A stretch of 64,000 bases of DNA, from NCBI RefSeq assembly GCF_910596095.1, contig NC_056548.1, forward strand, positions 10,627,151 to 10,691,150. The letters run 5' to 3'. Each line of letters begins with the position of its first letter. Positions within the stretch are counted from its first letter, which is position 1. The position numbers and the translations under genes were made by a program. Shown one piece after another: positions 10,601 to 22,500 of this stretch. A model generated the notes under the pieces. The model worked only from the letters and a program-made list of their open reading frames with translations, made no database searches and was not told where the DNA came from. The DNA comes from Thunnus maccoyii. Taxonomy: Eukaryota; Chordata; Actinopteri; Scombriformes; Scombridae.

Positions 10601-12356
10601 CTAATGGTCATTTGATGCTTGTTTTAAAAAAAAGAAGAAATCCTTGACCCTCTGTTTGTGATTTCCAAACATAATGTTCCATTAAGATGATATTAGGTCT
10701 TAAAGAGGAGTATGTTTGGGAGATGTTTGCTTTGATTTACAAAGACGTCACATCATCTCCTATAGATCTATTGATCTATATAACACAAACCCCAGGCCCC
10801 AAATCATCCATCCAGGAACTTAGTGGCACAAATTTAGTTTTGTCCTCAGGAAAAAATTAACCAAATTCCTATCTACAATAACTCTTATGTTACCTGGAGA
10901 TCTAGTTTTGAAGATTTCCAGTGTTGCTGTGATACTAATTGATATTATTAGTTGCAGTGTTGTGGTGTCCATGACTACAGGGACTGGCTGAAAACCTCCT
11001 GGTTTAACCATTCTGGAGGACTCTGGGTTCCTCACAGCTGCTGTAACTCTACTTTCCCCTCTTGCAATGGAACTGTGGATCAACCGTGGCAGCTTAACCA
11101 ACAGGTAGACGTGTACACACTGATAAATTTAAAATACTCATGAGAATATAAATGCTCCAGCATGGTTGTCGGATTTGACACCTTTCATCATTGCCATCTG
11201 TTTTTCATTGTCTCTCACATTCAGGGTTGCCAGGTGAAACTGGAGATGGCCTTTCAGTTCGTGCTGAGTTTTGTCATGTGGGGCTCCTTGCTTGTTCTCC
11301 TGGTGGAGGTGAGAATGATAACATTTTATGACTGTTTATTCTGTATACATTTCATGTGGAATACACCCTGACCGATGAACATTTATTAGATAAGTGGTTT
11401 CATAAAGGAACTCATTGAGAGTCATGTTTCTGACCACTTGACAAATATAAGTCCATGGTTCCCTCTTGTCTTAGTTCTGCTTTGGTCTGCACCAACTCTT
11501 GAAGGTAACATCTGGCTCTTAAGCTGCTAAATCCTCCACTGTGTTCACTGGGTAGTTGCTAATTTTGTCTGTCTGCCATTTGGTATTGGCCACGTAGTGT
11601 ACTATGGTTATAAGAGCCATGAAAACCAAACCCAAAACCAGTAAAGTTGCAGTAAAACCAAAACAATGTTTAGGTGTTGGTGAAAGACATTAAAACAGTC
11701 AATGGAGGTGAAGGGAACTGCAGAGTTGGGTGATGAATCAACGTAGGTTTGTCACTACAAGCAAGATAAAAACATTATTCATTGAAGTTATACTGTAAGT
11801 GAGTTGTTAAAGTCTGAGAGGGCCTTAAAGGAGGTTCAACTACTATTTTTTACTTGGAATGTATAAAATTTCAAGATAGGAGGAAGAGAAGAGCAACTAT
11901 TTTGCTTACACACAATATATACGTATACAGTCATAGTACACGAATAATTCTGTCATATCCAATAAATCATCTTCCACACATTCTGAAACATATTATACAC
12001 TGCTATGATGTTTATTCGGGAGTGCTTTATATAAAAAAAGTTTGGGAAACACTTTACTGGATGAACAATTTAGCTCTATTTGAATGATACTTCTTTTGAC
12101 AGGGCCAAAATCCCTTCATGCACTGCTAGTTAGCAGAATTCTTTATCACACAGAGCTTTTCATCTCAAATCAATATTGCAGAAAGTCTTTTGTTAAGTTT
12201 CAGAAGTCATTATGGAACATTGTTTCATTTGGCAGATAACCAACATCTTCCTCTGCTTTCTTTCCTCTTGACATGCAGCTTGTTTTGATTGTGATGGTGG
12301 CACAACTGATGAGGGACCAACGAATTATGGAATATCAAGTGCTGGACAAAAACTAA
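7693..12356 (+). CDS. tetraspanin, TSPAN3/TSPAN36-like
   Basis: Seven coding exons: 7693-7746, 9486-9677, 9760-9834, 9953-10051, 10952-11104, 11225-11308, 12279-12356 (735 nt, 244 residues). All junctions are phase 0, and exon sizes 192/75/99/84 follow the tetraspanin pattern. The protein has four membrane segments. The large extracellular loop carries CCG (QCCGVHDYRDW), a second CC pair (PHSCC) and two more cysteines (SCNG, QGC), six in all, plus several N-glycosylation sequons (NYT, NHS, NST, NGT). The loop resembles TSPAN3 around HDYRDW...WF and the CNG motif. Tetraspanins organise membrane microdomains with integrins and receptors. The least certain part is exon 1: donor GTAGGT at 7747 keeps frame, while the stronger-looking GTAAGA four bases later would not. 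Confidence 0.85.
8815..9355 (+). repeat. MITE-like element in tetraspanin intron 1
   Basis: Relative of the repeat at about 676-1030. Shared stretches include CCAATTAACACATTATATC (ATTAACATGTTATATG in the other copy), TGTTTAATCC, and a GGTTTTACGGGG-type block. Boundaries are approximate. Confidence 0.5.
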
Positions 12357-12775
12357 AGACACTGTGAGAGATCCGATAGCGCTGCACTTTGTACAGATAC
12401 TATAATACTACATATTTTGTCATATTATTTCATCTTCAATATGTGCATCAAATCATTACTATACAGTTTCTTTATTATTTTAGCTACGTCAGTGCTGCTG
12501 ATCAATACAAGTTTACTTTGATACACTACATAACAAGTAACATAAACTGTAAGAATTATGCCCTCTGTTTCTCTGTCTTTCATTTTGAATATGTATCTCA
12601 CTTTCAGGTTGTGTTGACAATCTCAAAAAGATGGCAATGGTTCACAGAAAGCTGTTTATTGCTTTAAATACAGTGTTACAATTTATGGGAAGTGGCTGCT
12701 GTAACACTTATATCTAGATAACATTCTATCTATCTATCTATCTATCTACAGTGGGAAGATGCTTGTTTTGTTCAA

Positions 12776-12781
12776 AATAAA
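12776..12781 (+). terminator. poly(A) signal of the tetraspanin gene
   Basis: AATAAA about 420 nt after the stop codon. A (TCTA)n microsatellite lies just before it at about 12725-12748. Confidence 0.5.
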
Positions 12782-14335
12782 TACTGCATTTGTAATAAGG
12801 TGAAAGAAGATTTTACACTCAATTTACCCTGTAAAAGAAGTATTGGGAAGATTTAGGCTAAATATAGATTGTACATGTAGTGTGATTCTGAAAGGGAAAC
12901 GATTTTTCATACATTTTTTTCACTGTGTTATTTTGGATAAATATGCAGAATTTTATAAATAGGAAAAATGGATATTAATGTACATACTGATGTATGTGAT
13001 GTGATGTTGTATTTTGTGTTCACTGGGATGGATAGCAATATTACCGTTTTAATTCAGCTGCTGATTATTCTCGTTATATTTCACATCCACAAATCTAAAT
13101 GGTCTGGCTCCAAACCCTGTTTTCATTGGTTTATTGTTGAACTCATGCAGCATCTGAATCGAAGATGTGAGGAACAAAAAAGCTAAGAGGACTTTCAATA
13201 TTTTAAATGAAGTATATTTTATTTGATTTCTAAAAGGACTTACAATGAATGGACTTTGAACTCCTCTGGCTAGTGCAAAGTTTTTTGTTTTTTGGGTTGT
13301 TTTTTTTTCACTGTTTGTGTAAGAAAATTGTTGTACTTGAAAGATTATATACATATGAATCTGAAATATAACAGATGTGATGGATAATGTAATAAATAAA
13401 AAAAGTCAAGCATGACCAAGTACAAAATTGATCAACTGACATCTTCCTGTAGCTTTGTGTTGGGATAAGATAAAAATCTTTCTATTCAGGAAGGCTTTTT
13501 CATCTTAACTCTTATTACTATTATTTTCTTTGTGTGTACTATGTTATTAATACTGTAGCACTTTATGAATGAAGAGTCCAGTACAAATTAAATGTATCAT
13601 TACTATTTATTATTAAGCTTCACGCTGGAGTTGAGCTGTGTGCATGTTAACCATGGATGTTGACCACGCTGTCTCCTCTGCATAGTATGGCAAGCTAAAA
13701 GTGACAAATTATGTCACTTTTCAAACTACAAACTCATTTGCCCTCATGTTTAAGTTGTAGGCCTGTATCTGAATGCTTTAAGGAAACATATACTGCATGT
13801 CTACAGAATATTGTTAACAAGTTGTATCTGAAATATCGATATAAAGGTTAGAATCCTTAAAAACACAGTGAGCGGGATCACTGGCTGATTTTGTCTGTTT
13901 CCAGATAAGATAGCACCATGGCTGTCTGATCCCTCTGAACAGCAACAGCAAGCACATGTAAATCATGTCAAACTCACAGCAATTTCCACGAATTGTGAAC
14001 TCAGAAGTAACTCAAAAATGTGACATCTGCATTTGGTTTTAATTTAACATCATTTGCACGAGTTGATGTAAATACTGTATTTACTTATGTATTTCAGGTC
14101 TTCCATTCTTCAAATAAAGACAATTAGAAGATTCTCTTTTTTCACTTGTTTTTTGGTACATAATATGCTTTACATCTATTCAGTGCATTTATTAAGCATT
14201 CGTGTCAACTGGTTACATGTCTTTTTCAACACAGGTCTAGGTAGCCAAGATCTTTCAGCAAATACAGTTTTATATGCTATATTATATCTACAGTAATATC
14301 CCATTTCACCCATTTATATATATTTATATATATAC

Positions 14336-14407
<72 letters not shown>

Positions 14408-15602
14408 TACACATTTTCCCCAATACCTGTGCAGGATTTCTGTGCAAATAAAAATAATAAATTCTAGTTTAGGTACAACCCATGAGAAATGAAATTGATG
14501 AAATAAAGGAAAGAAATGGGGATAGTCTTTTCTTTTAATGACTGGCTGCAACATCCAGAAGTGAACCACACAGCCTCAGGTGCCAATAACTTAAACTAAT
14601 AGTCTCGGATTTAGAGATAAGAGAGATGAGTTATGTTTGAGGCTAACTGTGACAAATGTTGAACAATTTCCTGCTACTGTAGCAAATGAAAATACCACAC
14701 ATACTGCACACAAGACTCTATTGTTTCAATTTCAGCTTGATAGACAACCTCGATTTTGAATTTCAGACAAAAAACTGAAGTCACTCTAAATCATTTTAGG
14801 TTAGCTTTTTTCAGGCAAATATAATGTTTTTAGTCTTTAATCAGTTTAACGGGTTGCACATCTGTATACCAGTTCCATACAACATGATTCTAAGCAAATT
14901 TCTACAGTTTCTACATAACATAATCATCACCACCTATCTGCCGTTTTAAACAATGGCTAAGCTAGTTTCTGGAAGTGTTTGAAAACGTTCTTTTTCCAGT
15001 TTTAACAGCAAATATGTGGCAATTAACAAAATTGTAACATTGTGTTCACTACTGTGCGGAATAATGTAGTTCATTTGACTGTTCATACTTGTATCTTTAT
15101 GGACCCCCTGATTAAAGCCAATTGATATTACTACTCAAAACAACAAAATGATTTTGAGTTTAATGAATAAAAAAGTCAAAACAGTTGTCTATGTATGTAA
15201 ATCAGGTTTTCTCAATTTATTCAATCAAAATCATCATACACATTTATAACTCACAACTCACCATATTTACACATTAATATATTCTATAACAATTTATAGT
15301 TGTAGTGTTTAAAACAAGAAAACCATGTACAAAACATTCATTCCAGAATAAGAGCAGCCACCAAAAGGAACATGTGGCATTTTACAAAAATATACAATCT
15401 CATTTACAGTTCATATTATTACTAGAATTACAAGAAAACAACAAGAAAATATCATGAAAATAAGGATTGAAGAGTTAATTAATTTTCTAAAAAGCCTTCT
15501 TTTACAATTAAATAAGCCAAGAGAGGAACAAAAAGCAAACATGTGGCATTTAAACAAATTTACAGGTATATACAATCTTATTTACACATATTTATATCCT
15601 GC
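12782..15602. other. intergenic spacer between tetraspanin and calcium-channel 3' ends
   Basis: No gene seen. AT-rich. It holds a long (TA)n tract near 14316-14403, and below 15603 probably the 3' UTR of the minus-strand channel gene. Confidence 0.5.
14337..14403. repeat. (TA)n microsatellite
   Basis: About 33 uninterrupted TA units, preceded by shorter TATATATTTA blocks from about 14316. Confidence 0.95.
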
Positions 15603-18600
15603 TTAAAACAAGACAGTCGTTACATGAGCTCGGAATTTCTCTGTTGACCTCAAGGCCGGATAAGCCGGAGCCAGAGCCGGAGCCGGGGCCATATCCGGAG
15701 CCGGATCCGGAGCTGGATCCGGAGCCGGATCCGGAGGCCCTGGAGACTGCGAGGCCTGCTCAATTTCCCGCAGTTCTTCCTCCTCCAGGGGGAGACAGAA
15801 GTTAGTAGGGTTCTTCTGAAATATTTAAATATTCTTCTGTTACATTTCAGTCTCAAAAAGTCAGAAAACAAAACTTTGTTTATTTTATAATTATTATTAT
15901 TTTGTTCTTGTCTGTTTTGGTCGTGTTTTTTAATCATTTATGAAAACTAGAGAGAGTAAAAACGTAGACATGGAGACTTTGTTTGTTTCTGGAGGATTCT
16001 GATCTTAGAGGATTTAGACTTTTGGCAATGACTTTGAGTTTATAAAGGTGACAGCGAGACTGAAGCTTAAAGGGTCAGTCGACTATATTATAAAATAACT
16101 CACACTGCTCTAGATATATCTAGACATGCAGATGCACATGCAATCATACTGTGCAAATTTCCCTGCACTTTCATGTTAATACATCTGTTCATCAATAGTT
16201 TTCATACATGAAGTTACAATGAGAGGACTTTATTTAATTTCTTCTTTTGTTTTTAGTGATTTGGTATGGAGTAAAAGTAAAGACTGAGTACTGAATCAGT
16301 TGAATATATTCAGTTGTTTTGAATTTGTAAGCAGTTATTGAGCTCAATTTAAACCCAATAATATTAATTGGCTAAAAAATAGAATTACGATGGAGTTGAA
16401 AGAATGGCTATATGTTTGTGTTGCTTTCTAGGTCTGTACAGTTGCAGCTCCTTTACCTCGTTGCTTTCCTCCAGCGCTTGCATGATCGATGCCACCACCA
16501 GGTTCACCAGCACGAACTGAGCCATTATTACAAAGCTGGTGAAGTAGACTGGTGAGACCCATGACAGGTAGCTCACACAGTCGTCACCTGCGTGACATTC
16601 CCTCAGCGTGTCCTTGAGAGACATAGAGCAAAATTCAGAAAGGAGAGAGCAATACTGAGACTATATACTGACTATAATATATTGGTTTGATTCATTACTG
16701 TGTCCTTTATAGTTAGGACATGTCTGAGTATGCATACCTTCATAATCCCACTCCAATTGTCTCCCGTGCAGACTTTATAGAGTGTAAGCAGAGCCATCCC
16801 GAAGTGCCTGAAGTTGGCATATCGATGTAAGCCCAGGCACGGGTTGTCTTCAGTGCATTCTGATCAACACAGCGGCACACAACACAGACATTTATTTTTC
16901 TGCTCTGTATACATGTTGGTTTCAACCACAACAAACAATACGTTTAAAACAAACAGTTTTAAACGTATTAATACTTTGTTATCTCTTATCACATAGCCTG
17001 ATCTGGGTGCTGGGAGAGTAGGCCTATAGTATTTATCCCAATTCAACTAAGTTATAGTCCACTATGATTTAAACTTTAGGTTTGACGTTAAGGGTTTTCT
17101 CGTTTCCTTGGCAACAATGTCAAAACTGGCATCAGCTTTGGGACCATGATCCTTCGCAGTTAGCCTATGTGTATCTGTTCACTTTGCTAGCGGTGTTACT
17201 GACCTAGCTTGCCGAAGAGTTCGACTCCTAAGGCAGCGTAGATGAAAAAGAAGAATGTGAAGAGAAGACAAAGATTTCCAACCTGGAAGCAAAATACATG
17301 TTAGATCCTCTGTGCAACAATTACTACAATGTAGATACTTTGAAGAGACTGTGGCCTTTAATGTAGCTCAGCTGAATGAGAAATAAAGCCTTTACTTCTA
17401 ATTCATACTGTTTTCTAAGCATATGAAAGTATTTTTAGCATTTCTGTTTTCTATCTGCTCTCATTTGTTCCCATCAGAGACTCATCAATAATGCTTTATA
17501 GCCTCCTGAATTTTGAGTTGGTAAAAGAAAAATCAGGTCCTGTCTGAAGTGTTTGGTCTTTATTAGTTTGCAGACTTAATAATACAACTGACTGGTGTGC
17601 ATAACAAAGAGTGTGCACATAGAGACACTTCAGGGTCAGAATCTGCATTCTGTAATGTGGGCAAAACTTTTAAAATTCATCAATTCGTGCTAAAATCCAG
17701 CAGTGGCTAACTGCTTATCCTTTTGCAAAACAAAACCTTCATATTCACTTTACATACATATAACAAATCACATATAAGACAAGAAAACAAATTCAACCCC
17801 ACAGTGTGTTTACCTGTGACAGTGTCTTGATAACAGTTTTCAGCAGAACTCTTATCTTTTTTGCCTTCAGCACTGAGGAGAGACACAGGAGCTGTCGTGA
17901 ATACATAACTTTGTGTGCAATACGTGCGTACTTCACACACTCACTCGACTATATATTTGTCACACACAGATACCTTGAACTAAAAAGGTTTAGTTTTGTT
18001 GAATGTGTGCATACCTTGTGCTAGTCTGAGCACTCTGCAGACTCTAAGGATGCTGGGGTTGATGGGAATTGCATCTGCCATCTTCATCTCTGTGAAAATG
18101 ATGCTGATGACGGAGACCACGACTATAGCGACGTCTAGCAGATTCCACCTAAACACACATGCAGACGTATAATGTAACATTTTAGGGTTAGGGTCACAAT
18201 ACCTAACAGGCAAATGCAAATTAAGAGATTCAATTCTCTCTAATTCTAGTGTGTTACCTGTTTTTAATGAACCTCAGTGCACCGAACGCCACAATCTTCA
18301 GCAGGATTTCAGCGATTAGAATGGCAGTGAACACATAGTATGAATACTCCATCAGCTTCTCTACATACTGAACACACAGACACACACATTTATCTCTATC
18401 TGCTCACAGAGTAGATGCAAATTTATTTCTTGTGGCAGTTATCCTCGACTCTGAATTAAATTTTAAAAGTCATATCCACGACGTTACAAAGATAGCTTTT
18501 TATCATTTAAGAAACATTGCAAGAGTAAGACCCTACCTTACTTTGTAAGATGCCAAGAAACTCACTCATGTCTTTGTTTTTTCACGCTAAGATTATTGTA

Positions 18601-19322
18601 ATGCACTTTATACTGATTTACCCAATAAAACCATTGATACTGCAACTCGTTCAATACTCAGAAGCAAGAATTTTAACAAAACTAGGAAAAGGGAACATAT
18701 TACACCAGTATTAGCGTCACTGCATTGGCTACCTGTAATGTTGAGGATAGATTTTAAAATTCTTTTACTTGTTTTTAAAGCCAATAAAGGTCAAGCACCC
18801 TCATATCTCTCAGATTGCTTGTCAGAGTATGTTCCAAACCGTTCGCTTAGGTCGTTTAACACTGGCTTGTTAAATGTGCCACAAATAAAATGCAAAAAGT
18901 ATGGTGAGGCAGCTTTTTGCAGCTATGCACCAATGATCTGGAACAAACTCCCACCACATATTAGACAAGCATCCTCTGTTGATATTTTCAAGAAGCAACT
19001 CAAAACTTATTTTTATGGTCTTGTTTTTAATTAAATCAACCTTTTATTTGCTCTTTACTGTTATCAGCTGTTTTTAGTACCTGTATTATCTTTCTTATCA
19101 CCTGATGATTTTACCTCTTTTTATCTTCGTAGTTTTTTATTGTTTATTGTGTTTTTTTCTTTCTTTTATTATTTTTAAATATCTGTTTTTTGTTTGTTTT
19201 AATACCTTTTCTGTAAAGCACTTTGAGCTGCATTTTATGTTGTGAAAGGTGCTATATAAATAAAGTTTATTATTATTATCATTATTATTATGAGCTTGCA
19301 ACACTTGTTGACAGTGACAGTG

Positions 19323-19359
<37 letters not shown>

Positions 19360-19516
19360 ATTACCTTCGGTTGGTTATAATGTTCAAACGCCATAATCAA
19401 CACACTGATGATGATGATAACAGTCATGAAGAGGTCCAGGAAGTCGCTGGTACACAGAGTGTGAATAGACTGACGCAGGGGTGAGTAGTGTGCGTAATAA
19501 GGCGCCTGTTCAGGAT
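15603..19516 (-). CDS. Cav3-like channel: domain IV and C-terminus exons
   Basis: Exons: 19365-19516 (S1), 18258-18367 (S2), 18015-18148 (S3-S4), 17814-17872 (S4-S5), 17204-17282 (S5), 16738-16859 (pore TGDNW), 16457-16612 (S6, MQALEESNE), 15603-15782 (tail). S4 reads [16 protein letters not shown]; the fourth family arginine is Gln, and the S4-S5 stretch is about four residues shorter than in mammalian Cav3. The tail exon adds only 59 residues: an acidic EEELREIEQ, then PDPA repeats and a Pro/Ala stretch, then a short unique end. Mammalian Cav3 tails run to several hundred residues. Confidence 0.88.
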
Positions 19517-22500
19517 CTGGAACATGCACACACACAGAAATATATATCAACAATGGATAAAATGACGATGTGTAATGTGAAATTAATCTCTAATAGTGAC
19601 AAACCCACAGAGAATTATCACACACTTCCCTGCAGATCTACTGGGTATTTGATTCTTTTGCAGCTTTACTGTTTGTAGTCACTCTCACTACTTGCATGGA
19701 TGTGTAAACAGGCTGTTTGTGCACAACTTTTTAATGTGATAATATGGCAATAGTGTTTTTACAGTTACAGAAACAGAGCACTAGTGTGAATAAGTGTCTT
19801 TTGAATTTTAAATATTATATGTGTGGTGTGTTCTTTTCTGAATGCACAAATATGAACTTACTTAATCAGTCTCCTCATTTTACTCCAGGTAAAAAAAGCA
19901 AGTGTATTTCCCAAAATATTAAAAACCAATGTAGATTTCTGTGGATGGATGGTAAGTGGGAGATTAATTTGGTTGTATCTTGTTTCCAAAGATTTCAATG
20001 AATGTTTGAGGAAGGGAAGTCTGCAGTCATGCAGTTACATGCATCAGAGTAACGTAACCAACACCTTTGTGATCAGTCACTGTTTGTGTGACCAAGACAA
20101 TCTTTCTCTTTTGTTTTTTAGGTTCTGAAAGGAAGCTAAAAAAAAAACAAACTACCAACCAGCACCTCTGTTGGTCTGGTCTTCCACTATTTCTTCTTCA
20201 TTGGCTGGTAACGCTTCATCTGTCTTTTGCTTGTTCATACACTCGTGGAAGGTCTCCACCATCACCCCGATAAACATATCCAGCAGAAAGATGCTCACAA
20301 TCATGAATGAGATGAAAAAAACAAGCATCCATCTGTTGTAGTTCCTCACAGGCTGAAAAGAGAAGAGAGGAGACATCAGGTTATATTTTCTTGTGTGCAA
20401 GACATTAAACAAATTTACTACACTACAAAACAGATTGTGCATTTAATAAATCTCTCTGCATATTAACATTGTGCTTGCTGTAACCATTCCAATAATGTGT
20501 CTGCATTCAAATTAGACGTGAAGTGTTATGGAAATGTTACTAAGTCCTCTCAACTCAGGTTGCGGTTGTGACTGTGTGAAAGTGACTCGGTGGGCTTTTC
20601 AAACAGGAGACTGACACATAAAATTGTGCATTTATGGAATTATGTGCACATTAATATTTGTCAATATTAAATTATCGCTGTTTAGTAATGCACCTTTCAC
20701 CATCCCCTCATATTCTAGAGTTTCTAAATAAATCCCAGTGCCATTGTTCCCTGTCATGTGCATGACACTGTATAAACATCAGCCATATTGCTAGAAACAA
20801 TACCTGTATGTCTACTCCTACAGCATCCAGTCCATCATACATGATGTTGACCCAGCCGTCCTTAGAGTACATTACAAACAAGGACAACAGAGCCTGAATG
20901 GGAAACAGAGAAATAACTGTTAAGTCAACACACAGGGATTTTCCAGGTTCTGAGTTTGGTTAAAGCACACAAATTCAGTACAGTTAGCTGAAGAAACCTC
21001 TTGCACTGCTCAATTCTCTTAATTTTTTTAGTTATTCTAATAACAGAACATGTTTACAATTGTTTAATCTGCATCTGGATCCAAATCTACACAATCATGC
21101 ATAATCATAATAATGCTGACTTGACGACATTGATGTTTAGGAGAATATCTAAAACCTTTATATAAGACGAATGGTGCAAAATTTCAAGAAAGTCACACTC
21201 ACGGCCACCAAATTATAGAGAAATACATTTATCATAGTGCTTTAGTGCATCATTATAAGATTATTCAGAAATGATATGTGCATGTGTTCTCTAAATTTGG
21301 TTGTAACTGCAAAAATTATTTAAGAGTTATGGCAGTTTACATGAAGAATGTGATAACCACTTATAACACAATGTCATATTAAAAAAAACAAAAAATGTGG
21401 GGAATCATTTAAATATATAATGTACCACATTTGGTGAGGATTACGTGATTATTTTTTTTATAGGTGGGGTTTTGAAAAAATGTTAAAAAATGAAAAATTA
21501 AGTGGACAATCTAAATTTTACTGCAATCTGTTGAGCACTTTTTGAGATGACATGCTATGCAATGCCAGCAAGTGATTCTCACTCTGTAATAATCTGTGGT
21601 TATCAATAGCAAATGCACTTTCATTCTTTAACAGTGACTAGTTTGGAGCCAATCGTGGTCCAATGTTCAACTTACACGTGATATGGAAACTTGAAGCCTC
21701 CAGAGCATAAACACTGAGAATAAACTGTGAAGTGAAGTAGGAGACATCTTGTGTCCGGCAGTTAAACTTCTGAAATGAACATTATTTGCATATTTGTAGA
21801 TTCTGTCATTTTAAATGAGGGAGAAGGAGTAGATGTCGTTTCAAGGATTTTAACGAGATAACTGACCCTTTTTTTGCGGAAAAACCATATTAGACACAAA
21901 TTATTATTCAAAGTTCATTAAGGCCAATTAATCAGGAAGAACAGGTTCATGTTTGGTGTAAATGGGGCCTTCCATATATATGCTTAGCATTTAACATTTT
22001 ATCTCGAAACTCTTGAACCTTGAAGTGTAGAAACTACTTTTTTTCTTGATAGTTTGGTCCAACCACAGGTGCCCAACCATGGCCTGTCATATAGGCCACA
22101 CCAGTTTCCACCTACACATTTTCCACCATTTGGAATTTGTAGCAATTTTTTTTTTTCTTCTCCATGTGTAAGCTACAAATTTAATCTAATGCTCTCAAAA
22201 TTTGGTACATAACCCAATTTGACTGAACCTGTAAAAAGGAAAGTGGTTTATTTTTTGGTATTGCATAGGCTTATTATTTTTCTGATATGACCTAGCCAAA
22301 TTCTTGTAAGCATGCGTATTTGACAAAAAATGCCATAATCCTTGATTGAGTGCATCATTCAACTGCAATATTTAGATAAAATGTGCGGTCATTCACTCTG
22401 TACAATCCTTCAAATGTTGATGGTGTGCTAGCAAAGGAGATTGTAATTTTCTGTTTGGACAACCATTAAAGATCAGAACATTTCCTGCTCTGTAAATTTC

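Noticed and set aside
14324-14569. Minus-strand frame with a long IYIY run
   Set aside because: Translation of the (TA)n microsatellite.
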